This document shows positions 1 through 8,109 of a stretch of DNA of 25,570 nt, one piece after another (the stretch's first letter is position 1; every line of letters begins with the position of its first letter). The DNA lies in the NCBI GenBank assembly GCA_043755435.1, contig JAYUSZ010000275.1:1-25570 (forward strand), in the 5' to 3' direction. The notes under the pieces were generated by a model that saw nothing but the letters and a program-made list of their open reading frames with translations, did no database searches and was not told the DNA's origin. The position numbers and the translations under genes are program-made. The DNA comes from JANXSF01 sp043755435. Its GTDB lineage: Bacteria > Acidobacteriota > Terriglobia > Bryobacterales > Bryobacteraceae.

Positions 1-56
1 AGCCAGGTCGACTTACCGGATCCTGGTAAGCCGACCACAACAATGACGCGTTGCAC
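1..56 (-). CDS. P-loop ATPase/kinase, N-terminal fragment (cut by window edge)
   Basis: Only the first 18 codons lie in the window. From a GTG at 56-54 they read VQRVIVVVGLPGSGKSTW, a beta strand followed by a complete Walker A motif (GLPGSGKST), so the protein binds a nucleotide triphosphate at its very N-terminus. This arrangement is typical of small AAA_33-type kinases and related P-loop phosphotransferases, but the substrate cannot be told from this fragment. The start is well bounded: the in-frame TAG of fadE lies three codons upstream and GTG is the only usual start codon between them. It lies 6 bases after the fadE stop on the same strand, so it is probably co-transcribed with fadNAE. 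Confidence 0.7.
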   Translation of the reverse strand, partial: MQRVIVVVGLPGSGKSTW

Positions 57-62
57 GGTTTG

Positions 63-1841
63 CTAAACCGTGGTGTACCGGCCGACTTCAAGCAAACGGT
101 TGGCGATTTTTTGCCGCATCGCAATGCTGTTGACGGGCTCAATACGAGTGAATCGCCGCAGCGCTGCAAGACTCGTGCGCATGGCATCGCCTTCCATTGA
201 AGCAGCAATAATCTGCTTGGCCGACGATTCAATTTGCTCCATGGCTTCGCGGAAGTACACGGCAGTCATGTCGGCTGCGAATGAGCCCTTGCCGCTTTCC
301 TGCATTTTGCGAGTGCGCAGCAGCATGCTCTCCATTGCGAACACGGACATTGACATGTCTGTAATGGCGGCCAACACTTCCTGTTGATGGTCCAAATCGG
401 CCATGAAGCGTTGGTATGCAATGCCGAGGGCAAGCAGTGTGGCCTTCTTTGCGTTCGTCACCAGATCTGCTTCAGGGTCAGTTGAGGTGCCAGCCATAGT
501 GGGACCAGCCATCAATTCGCCTTGCAACTTCTTCACCGCTTCCACCAAACCCAACTGGCCCTTCTGCGCACGCTTCAGCAACATGCCTGTGGCCAACATG
601 CGATTGATTTCACTGGTGCCTTCAAAAATGCGATTGATGCGTGCATCGCGATAAGCGCGTTCTACAAGGTATTCAGCACTGAAGCCGTAACCGCCGTGAA
701 TCTGCACGCCTTCGTCGGCTACATAATCCAAAACTTCTGAGGCGAACACTTTGATGTAGCTGCATTCGGCAGCGAACTCTTCCACCGCTTTGAGGAAAAC
801 TGGAGCAGCGTCGGGTTGACTCCAATTCCAGCTGGTGAGGTGCCCTTCAATCATTCCCACCACGCGGAAACTCATGGTTTCAGCAGCGAAAATGCGAATG
901 GCCATTTCAGCGAGCTTGTGTTGAATCATGCCGAACTCGCTGATGGATTTGCCGAACGCCTTGCGTTCCTGCGAATACTTCAACGAAACTTCCAGAATCT
1001 GCTTTGCCCCGCCGACAACGAACGGCCCCAGCTTCAATCGGCCGAGGTTCAAAATATTGAATGCGATGACGTGCCCACGGCCAACTTCGCCCAGCACATT
1101 TTCAACCGGCACTTTCACGTTGTCCAGAAAAATAGGCGTCGTGGACGAACCCTTAATACCCATTTTCTTTTCTTCAGCACCGGGATTCACACCTGGGTAA
1201 GTTCGTTCCACAAGAAACGCCGTGAACTTTTCGCCACCCACTTTGGCGAAGATGGTGAAGAAATCGGCACCACCACCATTGGTGATCCACATTTTCTGAC
1301 CGTTCAAAACATAGTGCGTCCCGTCGGCTGAAAGATCGGCGCGTGTTTTCGCAGCCAGAGCATCGGAGCCAGCTTGCGGTTCGCTCAAGCAGTAAGCAGC
1401 AATCAATTCAGCGCTAGCCAGCTTGGGTAAATACTTCGCCTTTTGCGCTTCGGTACCGAACATCAGCAGAGGCAGTGTACCGATCCCTGTGTGAGCTCCG
1501 TGCCACCCGGAATAGGATCCGTCACGCGAAAGGTTTTCGGCAGCCACCATGGCGGAAGTTAGATCCATTTCCATGCCGCCAAATTTTTCGGGAATCACAA
1601 TAGAAGTCAAACCTAACTTGGCTGACTTGCGGACAATAGAAATGGCCAAGCCTGGTTCCTGATGCTGAATTGCATCGAGGTTTGGAGCCACTTCGTTTTT
1701 CCAAAAGTCTTCCGTTGTTTTCGCAATTGCGCGATGTTCATCGGTGAAATCTTCCGGGGTGAATATGTCGTGCGGCTTTGCATCCTCAATCAGGAAGCCC
1801 CCGCCCTTGGTTTTTGGCAATGCAACCGTTGTGGTAGCCAT
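63..1841 (-). CDS. fadE: Acyl-CoA dehydrogenase (long form, FadE type)
   Basis: This 592-residue flavoprotein should catalyse the first step of beta-oxidation, oxidising acyl-CoA to trans-2-enoyl-CoA and passing electrons from FAD to ETF. Visible landmarks are the CLSEPQAGSD signature (151-160), the MWITNG strand (184-189), the YSQERKAFGK segment (289-298) and RIFEGTSEINR, in which Glu407 aligns with the catalytic base of MCAD/VLCAD. About 170 residues follow the core, the extra helical domain of the VLCAD-like long class; B. subtilis FadE has nearly the same length. ATG 1841-1839 is preceded by AAGGAG (1849-1854), which overlaps the fadA stop codon, so the two genes are probably translationally coupled. 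It is the third gene of a fadN-fadA-fadE operon. Confidence 0.95.
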   Translation of the reverse strand: MATTTVALPKTKGGGFLIEDAKPHDIFTPEDFTDEHRAIAKTTEDFWKNEVAPNLDAIQHQEPGLAISIVRKSAKLGLTSIVIPEKFGGMEMDLTSAMVAAENLSRDGSYSGWHGAHTGIGTLPLLMFGTEAQKAKYLPKLASAELIAAYCLSEPQAGSDALAAKTRADLSADGTHYVLNGQKMWITNGGGADFFTIFAKVGGEKFTAFLVERTYPGVNPGAEEKKMGIKGSSTTPIFLDNVKVPVENVLGEVGRGHVIAFNILNLGRLKLGPFVVGGAKQILEVSLKYSQERKAFGKSISEFGMIQHKLAEMAIRIFAAETMSFRVVGMIEGHLTSWNWSQPDAAPVFLKAVEEFAAECSYIKVFASEVLDYVADEGVQIHGGYGFSAEYLVERAYRDARINRIFEGTSEINRMLATGMLLKRAQKGQLGLVEAVKKLQGELMAGPTMAGTSTDPEADLVTNAKKATLLALGIAYQRFMADLDHQQEVLAAITDMSMSVFAMESMLLRTRKMQESGKGSFAADMTAVYFREAMEQIESSAKQIIAASMEGDAMRTSLAALRRFTRIEPVNSIAMRQKIANRLLEVGRYTTV

Positions 1842-1852
1842 AATAAAACTCC

Positions 1853-3028
1853 TTACAATCTTTCAAAAATTCCAGCTGCGCCCTGCCCACCGCCTACGCA
1901 CATGGTGACCATGCCGTATCGCAATTGGCTGCGCTCCATTTCCCGCAAAATTGTGGCAGTCAGTTTAGCGCCAGTGCATCCTAATGGATGTCCCATTGCC
2001 AGGGCTCCGCCGTTAACATTGACCTTCTCAATGTCAAGCCCCGCTTCATCCATTACAGATAGCGCCTGCACCGCGAAGGCTTCATTTAATTCAATCACAC
2101 CAATGTCACTTAGCTTCAGCCCAGCCAATCTCAGGGCCTTGGGAATAGCCACCACTGGTCCAATGCCCATCAGTTCAGGCGGTACTCCACCGGTTGCAAA
2201 ACTCACGTAACGCGCCTTCGGCTTCAAGCCTAACGTCTTGGCACGGTCCGCCGACATGACGATTGCAAGCGATGCTCCATCACTGGTTTGTGACGAATTG
2301 CCCGCCGTAACGCTTCCTGTGTTATGGAACACAGGCTTCAATTTTCCCAATGCTTCCACGGATGTATCGGCGCGCGGCCCTTCATCTTTTTGGAAGGTGA
2401 ATTTCTTGGTCTGCGGCTTGCCGTCAACCAGGGTTGTGGATTCTACCTCCACTGGCACAATCTCTTCGTTGAACTTGCCCTCAGCCTGAGCCTTCAATGC
2501 GTTCTGATGACTACGGTATGCAAACTGATCGGCACGCTCGCGGGAAATATTGTATTTGCGTTGCAGGTTTTCCGCCGTTAATCCCATGTTGATGTAGATT
2601 TCCGGTTTGTTATCCACCATCCATGGGTTGGGCGCAACACGCTGCATACCCATGCGCAACATGCTCATGCTTTCTGTCCCACCGGCCAGAATAATGCTGT
2701 CATTGCCGGCGCGAATTCGATCGGCCGCCATGGCGATGGACTGCAACCCGGAACTGCAGAAACGGTTGATGGTAACTCCGGTAACCGTATCGGGCAATCC
2801 CGCACGCAAGGCGGCAACACGCGCCACATTCATTCCACTTTCGCCTTCTGGAGTAGCACAACCCAAAATGACATCATCAATATCGCCCGGTGAAATTTGC
2901 GGATACTTCTCCAACAGAGCACGAATAACAATTGCTGCCAAGTCGTCGGGGCGTGTTTCCTTCAACGAACCCTTAGGCGCTTTTCCGACTGCCGTGCGCA
3001 GGCAATCCACTATTACCGCTTCTTGCAT
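1853..3028 (-). CDS. fadA: Acetyl-CoA acyltransferase (3-ketoacyl-CoA thiolase)
   Basis: This 391-residue thiolase performs the last step of beta-oxidation, cleaving 3-ketoacyl-CoA with CoA to give acetyl-CoA and a shortened acyl-CoA. All catalytic elements are present: nucleophilic Cys91 in NRFCSSGLQ, the NEAFA loop (315-319), His347 in GHPLGCTG and Cys377 in MCVGGGQG. The length is that of a normal thiolase. ATG 3028-3026 has a GGGAG Shine-Dalgarno, and the gene starts 17 bases after the fadN stop and ends 11 bases before fadE. The neighbours make a degradative thiolase much more likely than a biosynthetic acetoacetyl-CoA thiolase. Confidence 0.95.
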   Translation of the reverse strand: MQEAVIVDCLRTAVGKAPKGSLKETRPDDLAAIVIRALLEKYPQISPGDIDDVILGCATPEGESGMNVARVAALRAGLPDTVTGVTINRFCSSGLQSIAMAADRIRAGNDSIILAGGTESMSMLRMGMQRVAPNPWMVDNKPEIYINMGLTAENLQRKYNISRERADQFAYRSHQNALKAQAEGKFNEEIVPVEVESTTLVDGKPQTKKFTFQKDEGPRADTSVEALGKLKPVFHNTGSVTAGNSSQTSDGASLAIVMSADRAKTLGLKPKARYVSFATGGVPPELMGIGPVVAIPKALRLAGLKLSDIGVIELNEAFAVQALSVMDEAGLDIEKVNVNGGALAMGHPLGCTGAKLTATILREMERSQLRYGMVTMCVGGGQGAAGIFERL

Positions 3029-3045
3029 ACCATTTTCTCCCTGAA

Positions 3046-5373
3046 TTAATTGCGCAACGGCTTACCCGTTTTCAGCATGAAGGCCATGCGTTCCTGGGTT
3101 TTTGGATGGCCGCAAAGGCTCAAGAATGCCTCGCGTTCCAGGTCCAAAAGATATTGTTCGCTGACCAATGATTCGCCGCTGAGTTTGCCGCCGCACAATA
3201 CGTTAGCCAATTTTTCGCCGATGAAACCGTCGTGCGCTGAAATGTATCCGCCTTGCTGCGCCGTCCACAAACCAATTTTCAGCATGGCCATTCCAGACTC
3301 GCCCGCAACCTTAATATCGGTCCGCGGCGTTGCGGGCCGGTAGCTGCCCACCATGGCAAGTGCGGATTCTTTAGCGTCGGCAATCAGGCGTTCCTGATTC
3401 ATGGAAATGCCCGCTGCCTTATCCAAAAGGCCAAGTTTTTTTGCATCATCTGCGCTGCTGGAAACTTTGGCGTATCCAATTACTTCGAACGCTTTGCGCG
3501 GATCCTTCAGCCGTGCGATCAATTCTTTGCAACCGCCCCCACCAGGAATCAAGCCAACGCCCACTTCCACCAAACCCATGTACAGTTCCGCTGAAGCTTG
3601 CACTTTGGCACCGTGCAAGGCAATTTCGCAGCCGCCGCCTAACGTGCGTCCATGGGGTGCCACCACCACAGGAATGGGGGCTGTCTTCAAGGCCATGTTC
3701 GCTTGTTGAAACCGGTGGATGCCCATGTTCAGCAAATCCCAGTCTCCGTCCTGGGCCGTCAGCAAGGCAAGAACAAGATTGGCTCCAACACTGAAGTTCT
3801 CTCCTTGATTGGCCACCACCAGAGCCTGAAAATTCTTTGTGGCTTCCTCAACCGCAGTGAACATCATCCCGAACTGATCTTCACCCAGGGCGTTCATCTT
3901 GCTGTGGAATTCAAGACACAACACACCGTCGCCCAGATCAATTAATGAACTACCCGCGTTGGACTTCACAACTCCGCGGGCCCGCTTCAACTCGGACAAC
4001 ACCGTAACCCCTGGACGTTCTTCTAAAGGCGCGTAGCTACTGGCACCCAAATCGAAGTATTGCGTTTTTGGAACTCCGCCCACATCAGCGGCTTGATAGA
4101 ACGATTTCGCACCACCGGACAGCATTTTCACGACGCTCGGCGGGAGCGTGCGGCCTTCACTTTCCATGCGCTTGGCGGTTGCTTGAAACCCTAGCGCGTC
4201 CCAAAGTTCAAAGGGCCCGTAAGTGTGCGCGTAACCCCACTTCATAGCGCGATCAATTTCTACAATGCGGTCGGACACTTCTGGAATCCGTTCCGCACAA
4301 TAAAGGAACGTGTCACTGAACAGGCTCCACAGGAATTTACCGGCGCGATCGTCTTGCGATACCAGATATTGCAGACGCTTCGGCAGATCTTCAATCTGCT
4401 TGGCCTGCTCAGTGGAAGGCCATTTCACTTTCGCCGCTGGATGATACTCGAACGTTTTCCAATCGATGGCGTGGATATCTTTCTTGGGACCGACGCGTTG
4501 ATAGAAGCCTTGGCCGGTTTTATCGCCAAGCCATTTGCGCTTCATCATTTCTTCCATGAAAGAAGGGGGAAGGAAGCGTTCGCGCCATGGGTCGTTGGGA
4601 ACTGCGTGATAGAGGTTGTTGGATACGTGGACCCAAATATCTAAACCAACAATGTCAATCAACCGGAAGCTTGCAGAATTCGGCAAGCCAATTAACGATC
4701 CGGTGAGCGCATCCACTTCTTCAATGGTGTAGTTTTGTTCCGTGGTCAGCTTATAAACAGTTGCTCCGTAAAAGCTGCCAATACGGTTGGCGATGAAGTT
4801 GGGCGTATCTTTGCAAAGCACCACGCCTTTGCCCACTTTGCGATCGCAGTAGGCGCTAACACCGGCAAGAATTGCTGGATCGGTATCGGCCCCGGGAATT
4901 ACTTCGGCCAGATGAAGGTAACGCGGAGGATTGAAAAAATGAGTACCAAGGAAGTGCTTGCGGAAACTTTCTGAAAAACCTTCGGAGATTTGCGCCAGTG
5001 GAATGCCGCTGGTGTTGGTGGAGACGATGGAATCGGGCTGGCGAATGGCTTCCACCTGCCGCCACAGTTTGCGTTTGATTTCCAGATTTTCGGTGACGGC
5101 TTCTATGATCCAATCATAATCGGCAAGCTTTGAAATATGATCTTCAAAATTGCCTGGGGTGATCAGGGATGCCACTTCGTCAGTGAACATGCCACCGGGC
5201 CGAGCCTTGGCGGCGGTATCAATCCCTTTCAACGCGGCTGCGTTTCGATTGGGTTGATTGGGGACAACGATGTCTAATAAGAGTGCCGGGATTCCAGCGT
5301 TGGCAAAGTGGGCGGCAATGCGGGAGCCCATGGTACCGGCTCCCAAAACCGCAACGCGGCGGATGGTTCTCAT
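3046..5373 (-). CDS. fadN: 3-hydroxyacyl-CoA dehydrogenase / enoyl-CoA hydratase fusion (FadN type)
   Basis: This bifunctional protein of about 775 residues hydrates enoyl-CoA and oxidises 3-hydroxyacyl-CoA. The N-terminal half is the dehydrogenase, with the NAD-binding GAGTMG at 11-16 and the catalytic His in THFFNPP (His145). The C-terminal part (about 475-655) is a crotonase domain with both catalytic glutamates: Glu583 in GGGCE and Glu603 in VEVGVGLIPGGGG. Dehydrogenase-first order is that of Bacillus FadN, opposite to E. coli FadB. The frame is open to an ATG at 5451, but ATG 5373 places the Rossmann strand at the usual distance from the N-terminus, so I chose it; neither start has a clear Shine-Dalgarno. 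It leads the fadN-fadA-fadE operon, and the 133 bases upstream should hold its promoter, though I saw no convincing -35/-10 pair. Confidence 0.93.
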   Translation of the reverse strand: MRTIRRVAVLGAGTMGSRIAAHFANAGIPALLLDIVVPNQPNRNAAALKGIDTAAKARPGGMFTDEVASLITPGNFEDHISKLADYDWIIEAVTENLEIKRKLWRQVEAIRQPDSIVSTNTSGIPLAQISEGFSESFRKHFLGTHFFNPPRYLHLAEVIPGADTDPAILAGVSAYCDRKVGKGVVLCKDTPNFIANRIGSFYGATVYKLTTEQNYTIEEVDALTGSLIGLPNSASFRLIDIVGLDIWVHVSNNLYHAVPNDPWRERFLPPSFMEEMMKRKWLGDKTGQGFYQRVGPKKDIHAIDWKTFEYHPAAKVKWPSTEQAKQIEDLPKRLQYLVSQDDRAGKFLWSLFSDTFLYCAERIPEVSDRIVEIDRAMKWGYAHTYGPFELWDALGFQATAKRMESEGRTLPPSVVKMLSGGAKSFYQAADVGGVPKTQYFDLGASSYAPLEERPGVTVLSELKRARGVVKSNAGSSLIDLGDGVLCLEFHSKMNALGEDQFGMMFTAVEEATKNFQALVVANQGENFSVGANLVLALLTAQDGDWDLLNMGIHRFQQANMALKTAPIPVVVAPHGRTLGGGCEIALHGAKVQASAELYMGLVEVGVGLIPGGGGCKELIARLKDPRKAFEVIGYAKVSSSADDAKKLGLLDKAAGISMNQERLIADAKESALAMVGSYRPATPRTDIKVAGESGMAMLKIGLWTAQQGGYISAHDGFIGEKLANVLCGGKLSGESLVSEQYLLDLEREAFLSLCGHPKTQERMAFMLKTGKPLRN

Positions 5374-5462
5374 ACGTTTATTGCTTAAGTGTAGCTCAAT
5401 GGGGCTGGCTGATTTCTTGAAGCGAAGACAGATGCCTAACCGCAGATCCACAATTCAGATAG

Positions 5463-5512
5463 GACTGATCAATAATCACCGCGAGCACTGGGCGGCGAGG
5501 AACAGATCAGTC
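5463..5512. repeat. Inverted repeat between fadN and the split HEPN-like gene
   Basis: GACTGATC at 5463-5470 is matched by its exact reverse complement GATCAGTC at 5505-5512, with 34 bases between. Flanking bases extend the arms to 10 matches in 11. The right arm covers the stop codon of the upstream gene (5507-5509), and the left arm lies about 90 bases before fadN. It could form a long-loop hairpin or be a split operator. No T run follows either arm, so it is not a standard terminator, and it does not resemble the Bacillus FadR box. Confidence 0.35.
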
Positions 5513-6109
5513 TTGAGCAAGCTCGTCCAAAAACGACATGCGTTCATCTTCCGAAATACTCATGTGATGTTTGAGCGCATATATCCGCCGTTCGTCGCAC
5601 AAAATATTTTGCCATTTGGAACTGGTGCTTGAACCTTTGCAGGAGGCCCAATTGCTCTGAGACAAAAGAAGATCAACGGATTGACAGTCTGCTTTGTCAT
5701 CGAGCGTCAATGAATAGTGCCCTTCTTTGGCCAAGCCAAGTTTTACGATCAAGGGAAAAACAAAAGCAGCCATCACCAGATGCTCTAAGGGAACCCACCC
5801 CCAGGTACGGGAAGACGATCCTGCGCCGTGAGCGAAGGTGCTGCGGTATTGATGGAATTCGTTCATCCACATTTTTGCCACAGGCCAATCGAGTTGTGCA
5901 TTTGTGTAAAGCGGATCTGGATCGGGGTATATACCCGGTCTTTGGACTTGAGCCGTCTGGACTGGGGTCTTGCTCTGCAATATTAATAAATCGTCAAATT
6001 TAGTGGCGAGACCCCTCGCTGTATTTGCTTGGAAATATTGCTCGAAAGCGAAAGCCATCAGAGCCGCTTCAGCTTCGCGGGTCATTAAATCGCTGTCTGT
6101 ATTGGCCAA
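5507..6109 (-). CDS. HEPN-like protein, C-terminal half (displaced frame)
   Basis: This 200-residue frame looks like the second half of one protein whose first half is at 6085-6714. The only start is TTG 6109-6107, inside the natural-looking run RLANTDSD, and it lacks a Shine-Dalgarno. The sequence is helical: an AAL..AFAFEQYF helix (about 15-26) is followed after some 60 residues by YRSTFAHG. There Arg89-x4-His94 fits the R-x4-6-H motif of HEPN RNase domains, and the following Gly is also common. HEPN proteins are frequent in toxin and abortive-infection systems. The family call rests on this motif and the helix layout only, so it is an inference. A one-base change in a T run at about 6122-6125 (A on the plus strand) would restore the full frame. 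Confidence 0.55.
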   Translation of the reverse strand: MANTDSDLMTREAEAALMAFAFEQYFQANTARGLATKFDDLLILQSKTPVQTAQVQRPGIYPDPDPLYTNAQLDWPVAKMWMNEFHQYRSTFAHGAGSSSRTWGWVPLEHLVMAAFVFPLIVKLGLAKEGHYSLTLDDKADCQSVDLLLSQSNWASCKGSSTSSKWQNILCDERRIYALKHHMSISEDERMSFLDELAQD

Positions 6110-6714
6110 GCGTACTTCGGCAAAACGACTTTCAGGGCACTCACAGCTGATGATCCAGCAAAACTCGCAGCGCTCAGCCCTTGTAAGAAACCAACGTCAA
6201 CCTTAATCCGCTTCAGGGAAGAACCTGAACCGCTTAACGGCTTTGTAAAATGTATTGATCTCTGTTTTAGCCCAGCATTGAAAACGCTTCCATCGCGCCT
6301 TCGACTATGGAAGGATATCAAATCAACTGATCCGATAAATCGCTGAAAATAGAGTTGGAAGTCGACGTCATTGACGTAGGAACCTATCGGAGTGAAATAT
6401 TCATTCTTGGACCAAGTGGCGAGAAACAGCGATGACGAGGCGCTATGGGCAGCCTCGATCCTTGCTTCGGAAATGTTCCAAGACTCATTGGGATTTTGTG
6501 CCTCTTCATCAATCACAATGACGCAATTCCTTTGCGGCTGATTCTGATCGACGTAGTTCGACAATATGGCCGGGAAAATATCTTGCAGGCCGTCCAAAGA
6601 GTTAGAGACGGTCTCTGAAACCATGAAAGGAACAAAAGTAAATCCCGCGACGCTGGCTGGTTCCTCCAAGTGTAGCCACGGCAAAAACCCCACGAGCTTT
6701 GCTGCATCGCTCAT
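6085..6714 (-). CDS. HEPN-like protein, N-terminal half (frame ends early)
   Basis: This 209-residue frame starts at ATG 6714-6712. I do not recognise the family of this part. It begins with FLPWLHLEEP and GFTFVPF, the look of a beta-rich N-terminal domain, and no membrane segment is seen. Up to about SAVSALK it reads like normal protein, then runs on for 12 odd residues (VVLPKYAWPIQ..) to a TAA at 6087-6085. In the other frame the same bases give FAEVRLANTDSD, which joins smoothly to the downstream half. One protein of about 400 residues was therefore probably split by loss of one T in GTTTTG. It lies 61 bases after hicA on the same strand. It could be a true pseudogene, a phase-variable gene or a sequencing error. 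Confidence 0.6.
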   Translation of the reverse strand: MSDAAKLVGFLPWLHLEEPASVAGFTFVPFMVSETVSNSLDGLQDIFPAILSNYVDQNQPQRNCVIVIDEEAQNPNESWNISEARIEAAHSASSSLFLATWSKNEYFTPIGSYVNDVDFQLYFQRFIGSVDLISFHSRRRDGSVFNAGLKQRSIHFTKPLSGSGSSLKRIKVDVGFLQGLSAASFAGSSAVSALKVVLPKYAWPIQTAI

Positions 6715-6775
6715 ACAGAACCTGTCCTCTTAGGATTGAATTTTCCGTCAAATCAATACGCTGGAGTGCCCCAAG

Positions 6776-6988
6776 TTATAAAAGGTCCCGGAATTGTTGT
6801 GGTGTAAGACCAGCATCCCGGGCGATACCGCCCATTGTGATCGAGTCCACAGGGTCGTGCCTTGGGATGGTGACAATCCTTATCCCATTAGTCATAACGA
6901 TGTGCTTGCCCTGCCTCGCTACATGGAAACCGGCCCTTTCCAAGGCCTTAACGGCTCTCTGGTGTGGGACGCCAGATATTTTTGGCAC
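6776..6988 (-). CDS. hicA: HicA-type mRNA interferase toxin
   Basis: This 70-residue protein has the HicA (YcfA-like) fold signature: an N-terminal helix VKALERAGF, then RQGKHIVM, in which His29 is the expected catalytic histidine of the dsRBD-like RNase, then IPRHDPVDSITMGGIARDAGL and a short C-terminal helix. HicA toxins cleave mRNA and are neutralised by HicB. The start is GTG 6988-6986, three bases after the hicB stop, and the length is normal for the family. The antitoxin-first order hicB-hicA is common. The usual GSH before the active site is GKH here; the histidine itself is kept. Confidence 0.85.
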   Translation of the reverse strand: MPKISGVPHQRAVKALERAGFHVARQGKHIVMTNGIRIVTIPRHDPVDSITMGGIARDAGLTPQQFRDLL

Positions 6989-6991
6989 AGG

Positions 6992-7189
6992 TCAGACCGG
7001 GATCTCAACTTCCCTAAGATTCTGCGATCCTGCAAGTTCCCGTGCGGTTTCTAGATACTCACGAATGGCGTCCTGAATATTGGCCAATGCCTCTTCTTCA
7101 GTGACTCCTTGTGACCAGCACCCAGGGAGACCAGGGCAAGATACGCTGTATCCTTCATCCGTTGTCGTTAATGCCACTTGATACTTCAT
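6992..7189 (-). CDS. hicB: HicB-type antitoxin
   Basis: This 65-residue protein matches the partial RNase-H-like domain of HicB: MKYQVALTTTDEGYSVSCPG, followed by LPGCWSQGVTEEEALANI and a helix ending REYLETA. It should bind and inhibit HicA. No separate DNA-binding domain follows, so this is a short HicB. The frame is open to a GTG at 7207, but MKY is the typical family start, so ATG 7189-7187 is preferred; no strong Shine-Dalgarno precedes either. The pair sits between the fad operon and a ThuA-like gene together with the HEPN-like remnant. Confidence 0.85.
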   Translation of the reverse strand: MKYQVALTTTDEGYSVSCPGLPGCWSQGVTEEEALANIQDAIREYLETARELAGSQNLREVEIPV

Positions 7190-7227
7190 AATGCTCGATT
7201 TTACCACGCAGGCCAGGAGCTAATGTT

Positions 7228-8085
7228 CTACTTAGGGAAATTGGCAGGAACCTTCTGTTTCACCTTCCCTGTGACCGCCCATTCGGCGCCACGCTGCAGT
7301 GTGACAATGAAGCCGACGCATTTCACCGCCTCGGTATAGTGGCCCAATGCGGTGTGGAAGACGCGGCCCTTGCCGTAAGTGAGTGTCATCAACAATGGTT
7401 CGTCTTTTCCAGTACCATTCGTAGCAGGATCGGAAAACGCGGTGGCTAGAACCGTGATGTTTTGAGCAGGCCCACGCAGGCTATCGTAGAGTTCATCGGT
7501 GGCGTGCATCCATTTTTCCGGTAAACCTTTCATAATAGGATGCGTTTTGTTTCTAGTTGTCATCAGGTAGGCATGCTGTTTGCCGTGGTGGCCGCCTTTG
7601 CCGGGCGTGTTGTCAAAACTGATTTTGCCATCGGCGTAGCGCAGGTATGGCCCGTCCTTTTCGGTACGATTGCCCCAACCGCCCAGGCCGATCATCTTGT
7701 TGTACTCGGCCCATTCCTGGAACGAATTGTCGGCCGCGTGATAAACAACGAAGCCGCCGCCATTTTTCACAAACTCTTCAAAGTCTTTCTTCGTGGCGTC
7801 GGACCAGGAGTCGCCGTTGTAGTTGGAAACAACCAGGGCGTAGTCGGAAAACTTCGGCCGGTAAATGGACATATCGCCACCTTTGGCTGGGCTGGTGGCG
7901 ACGTCCACGGTGAACAAGCCGCTATCCTCCAAAATCTTTTTCAAAACAGGAGTCATCTCCTGCCATTTATGATTGTTTTGTCCATCGACAATCAGGGCTT
8001 TGTGTTTCGGAGCCGCGCACAAGGCGACGGGCAGGATAAACAGGGCGAACAAGAGGCGGAACGGCATGACTTCCATTGTAATCAT
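7228..8085 (-). CDS. Secreted ThuA-like domain protein
   Basis: This protein of about 280 residues has a signal peptide (MPFRLLFALFILPVALCA) followed by a ThuA-like, glutamine-amidotransferase-fold domain: KALIVDGQNNHKW, DYALVVSNYNGDSW, a GGGFVVYHAADNSF loop and a late GKGRVFHTALGH. ThuA-like proteins are linked to sugar metabolism, but biochemical roles are poorly known and the substrate cannot be told here. Three in-frame ATGs (8085, 8076, 8067) are possible. The one at 8067 gives the most typical signal peptide and has GGAAG just upstream; the outer start is given here. It faces the ECF sigma gene across about 24 bases, so their promoters must overlap. Confidence 0.8.
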   Translation of the reverse strand: MITMEVMPFRLLFALFILPVALCAAPKHKALIVDGQNNHKWQEMTPVLKKILEDSGLFTVDVATSPAKGGDMSIYRPKFSDYALVVSNYNGDSWSDATKKDFEEFVKNGGGFVVYHAADNSFQEWAEYNKMIGLGGWGNRTEKDGPYLRYADGKISFDNTPGKGGHHGKQHAYLMTTRNKTHPIMKGLPEKWMHATDELYDSLRGPAQNITVLATAFSDPATNGTGKDEPLLMTLTYGKGRVFHTALGHYTEAVKCVGFIVTLQRGAEWAVTGKVKQKVPANFPK

Positions 8086-8109
8086 GAAAAAGAGTTAAAA
8101 TCTTTAGCT

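Noticed and set aside
4225..4974. Plus-strand frames inside fadN
   Set aside because: They are shadows of a well-supported bifunctional enzyme and show no recognisable motifs or ribosome binding sites.
6107..6130. Programmed -1 ribosomal frameshift joining the two HEPN-like halves
   Set aside because: The site C-GTT-TTG does not form a standard X-XXY-YYZ slippery heptamer, and no clear stimulating structure was seen. Mutation, phase variation or read error is simpler.
7540..8109. Long plus-strand extension of the sigma factor frame, giving 399 residues
   Set aside because: It lies antisense to the ThuA-like gene, which has clear domain motifs. The sigma factor family begins near ATG 8110.
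8071..8109. Sigma-70 promoter TTGTAA / TAAAAT between the ThuA and sigma genes
   Set aside because: The spacing between the boxes is about 14 bases, too short. No ECF-type -35/-10 pair could be supported either.
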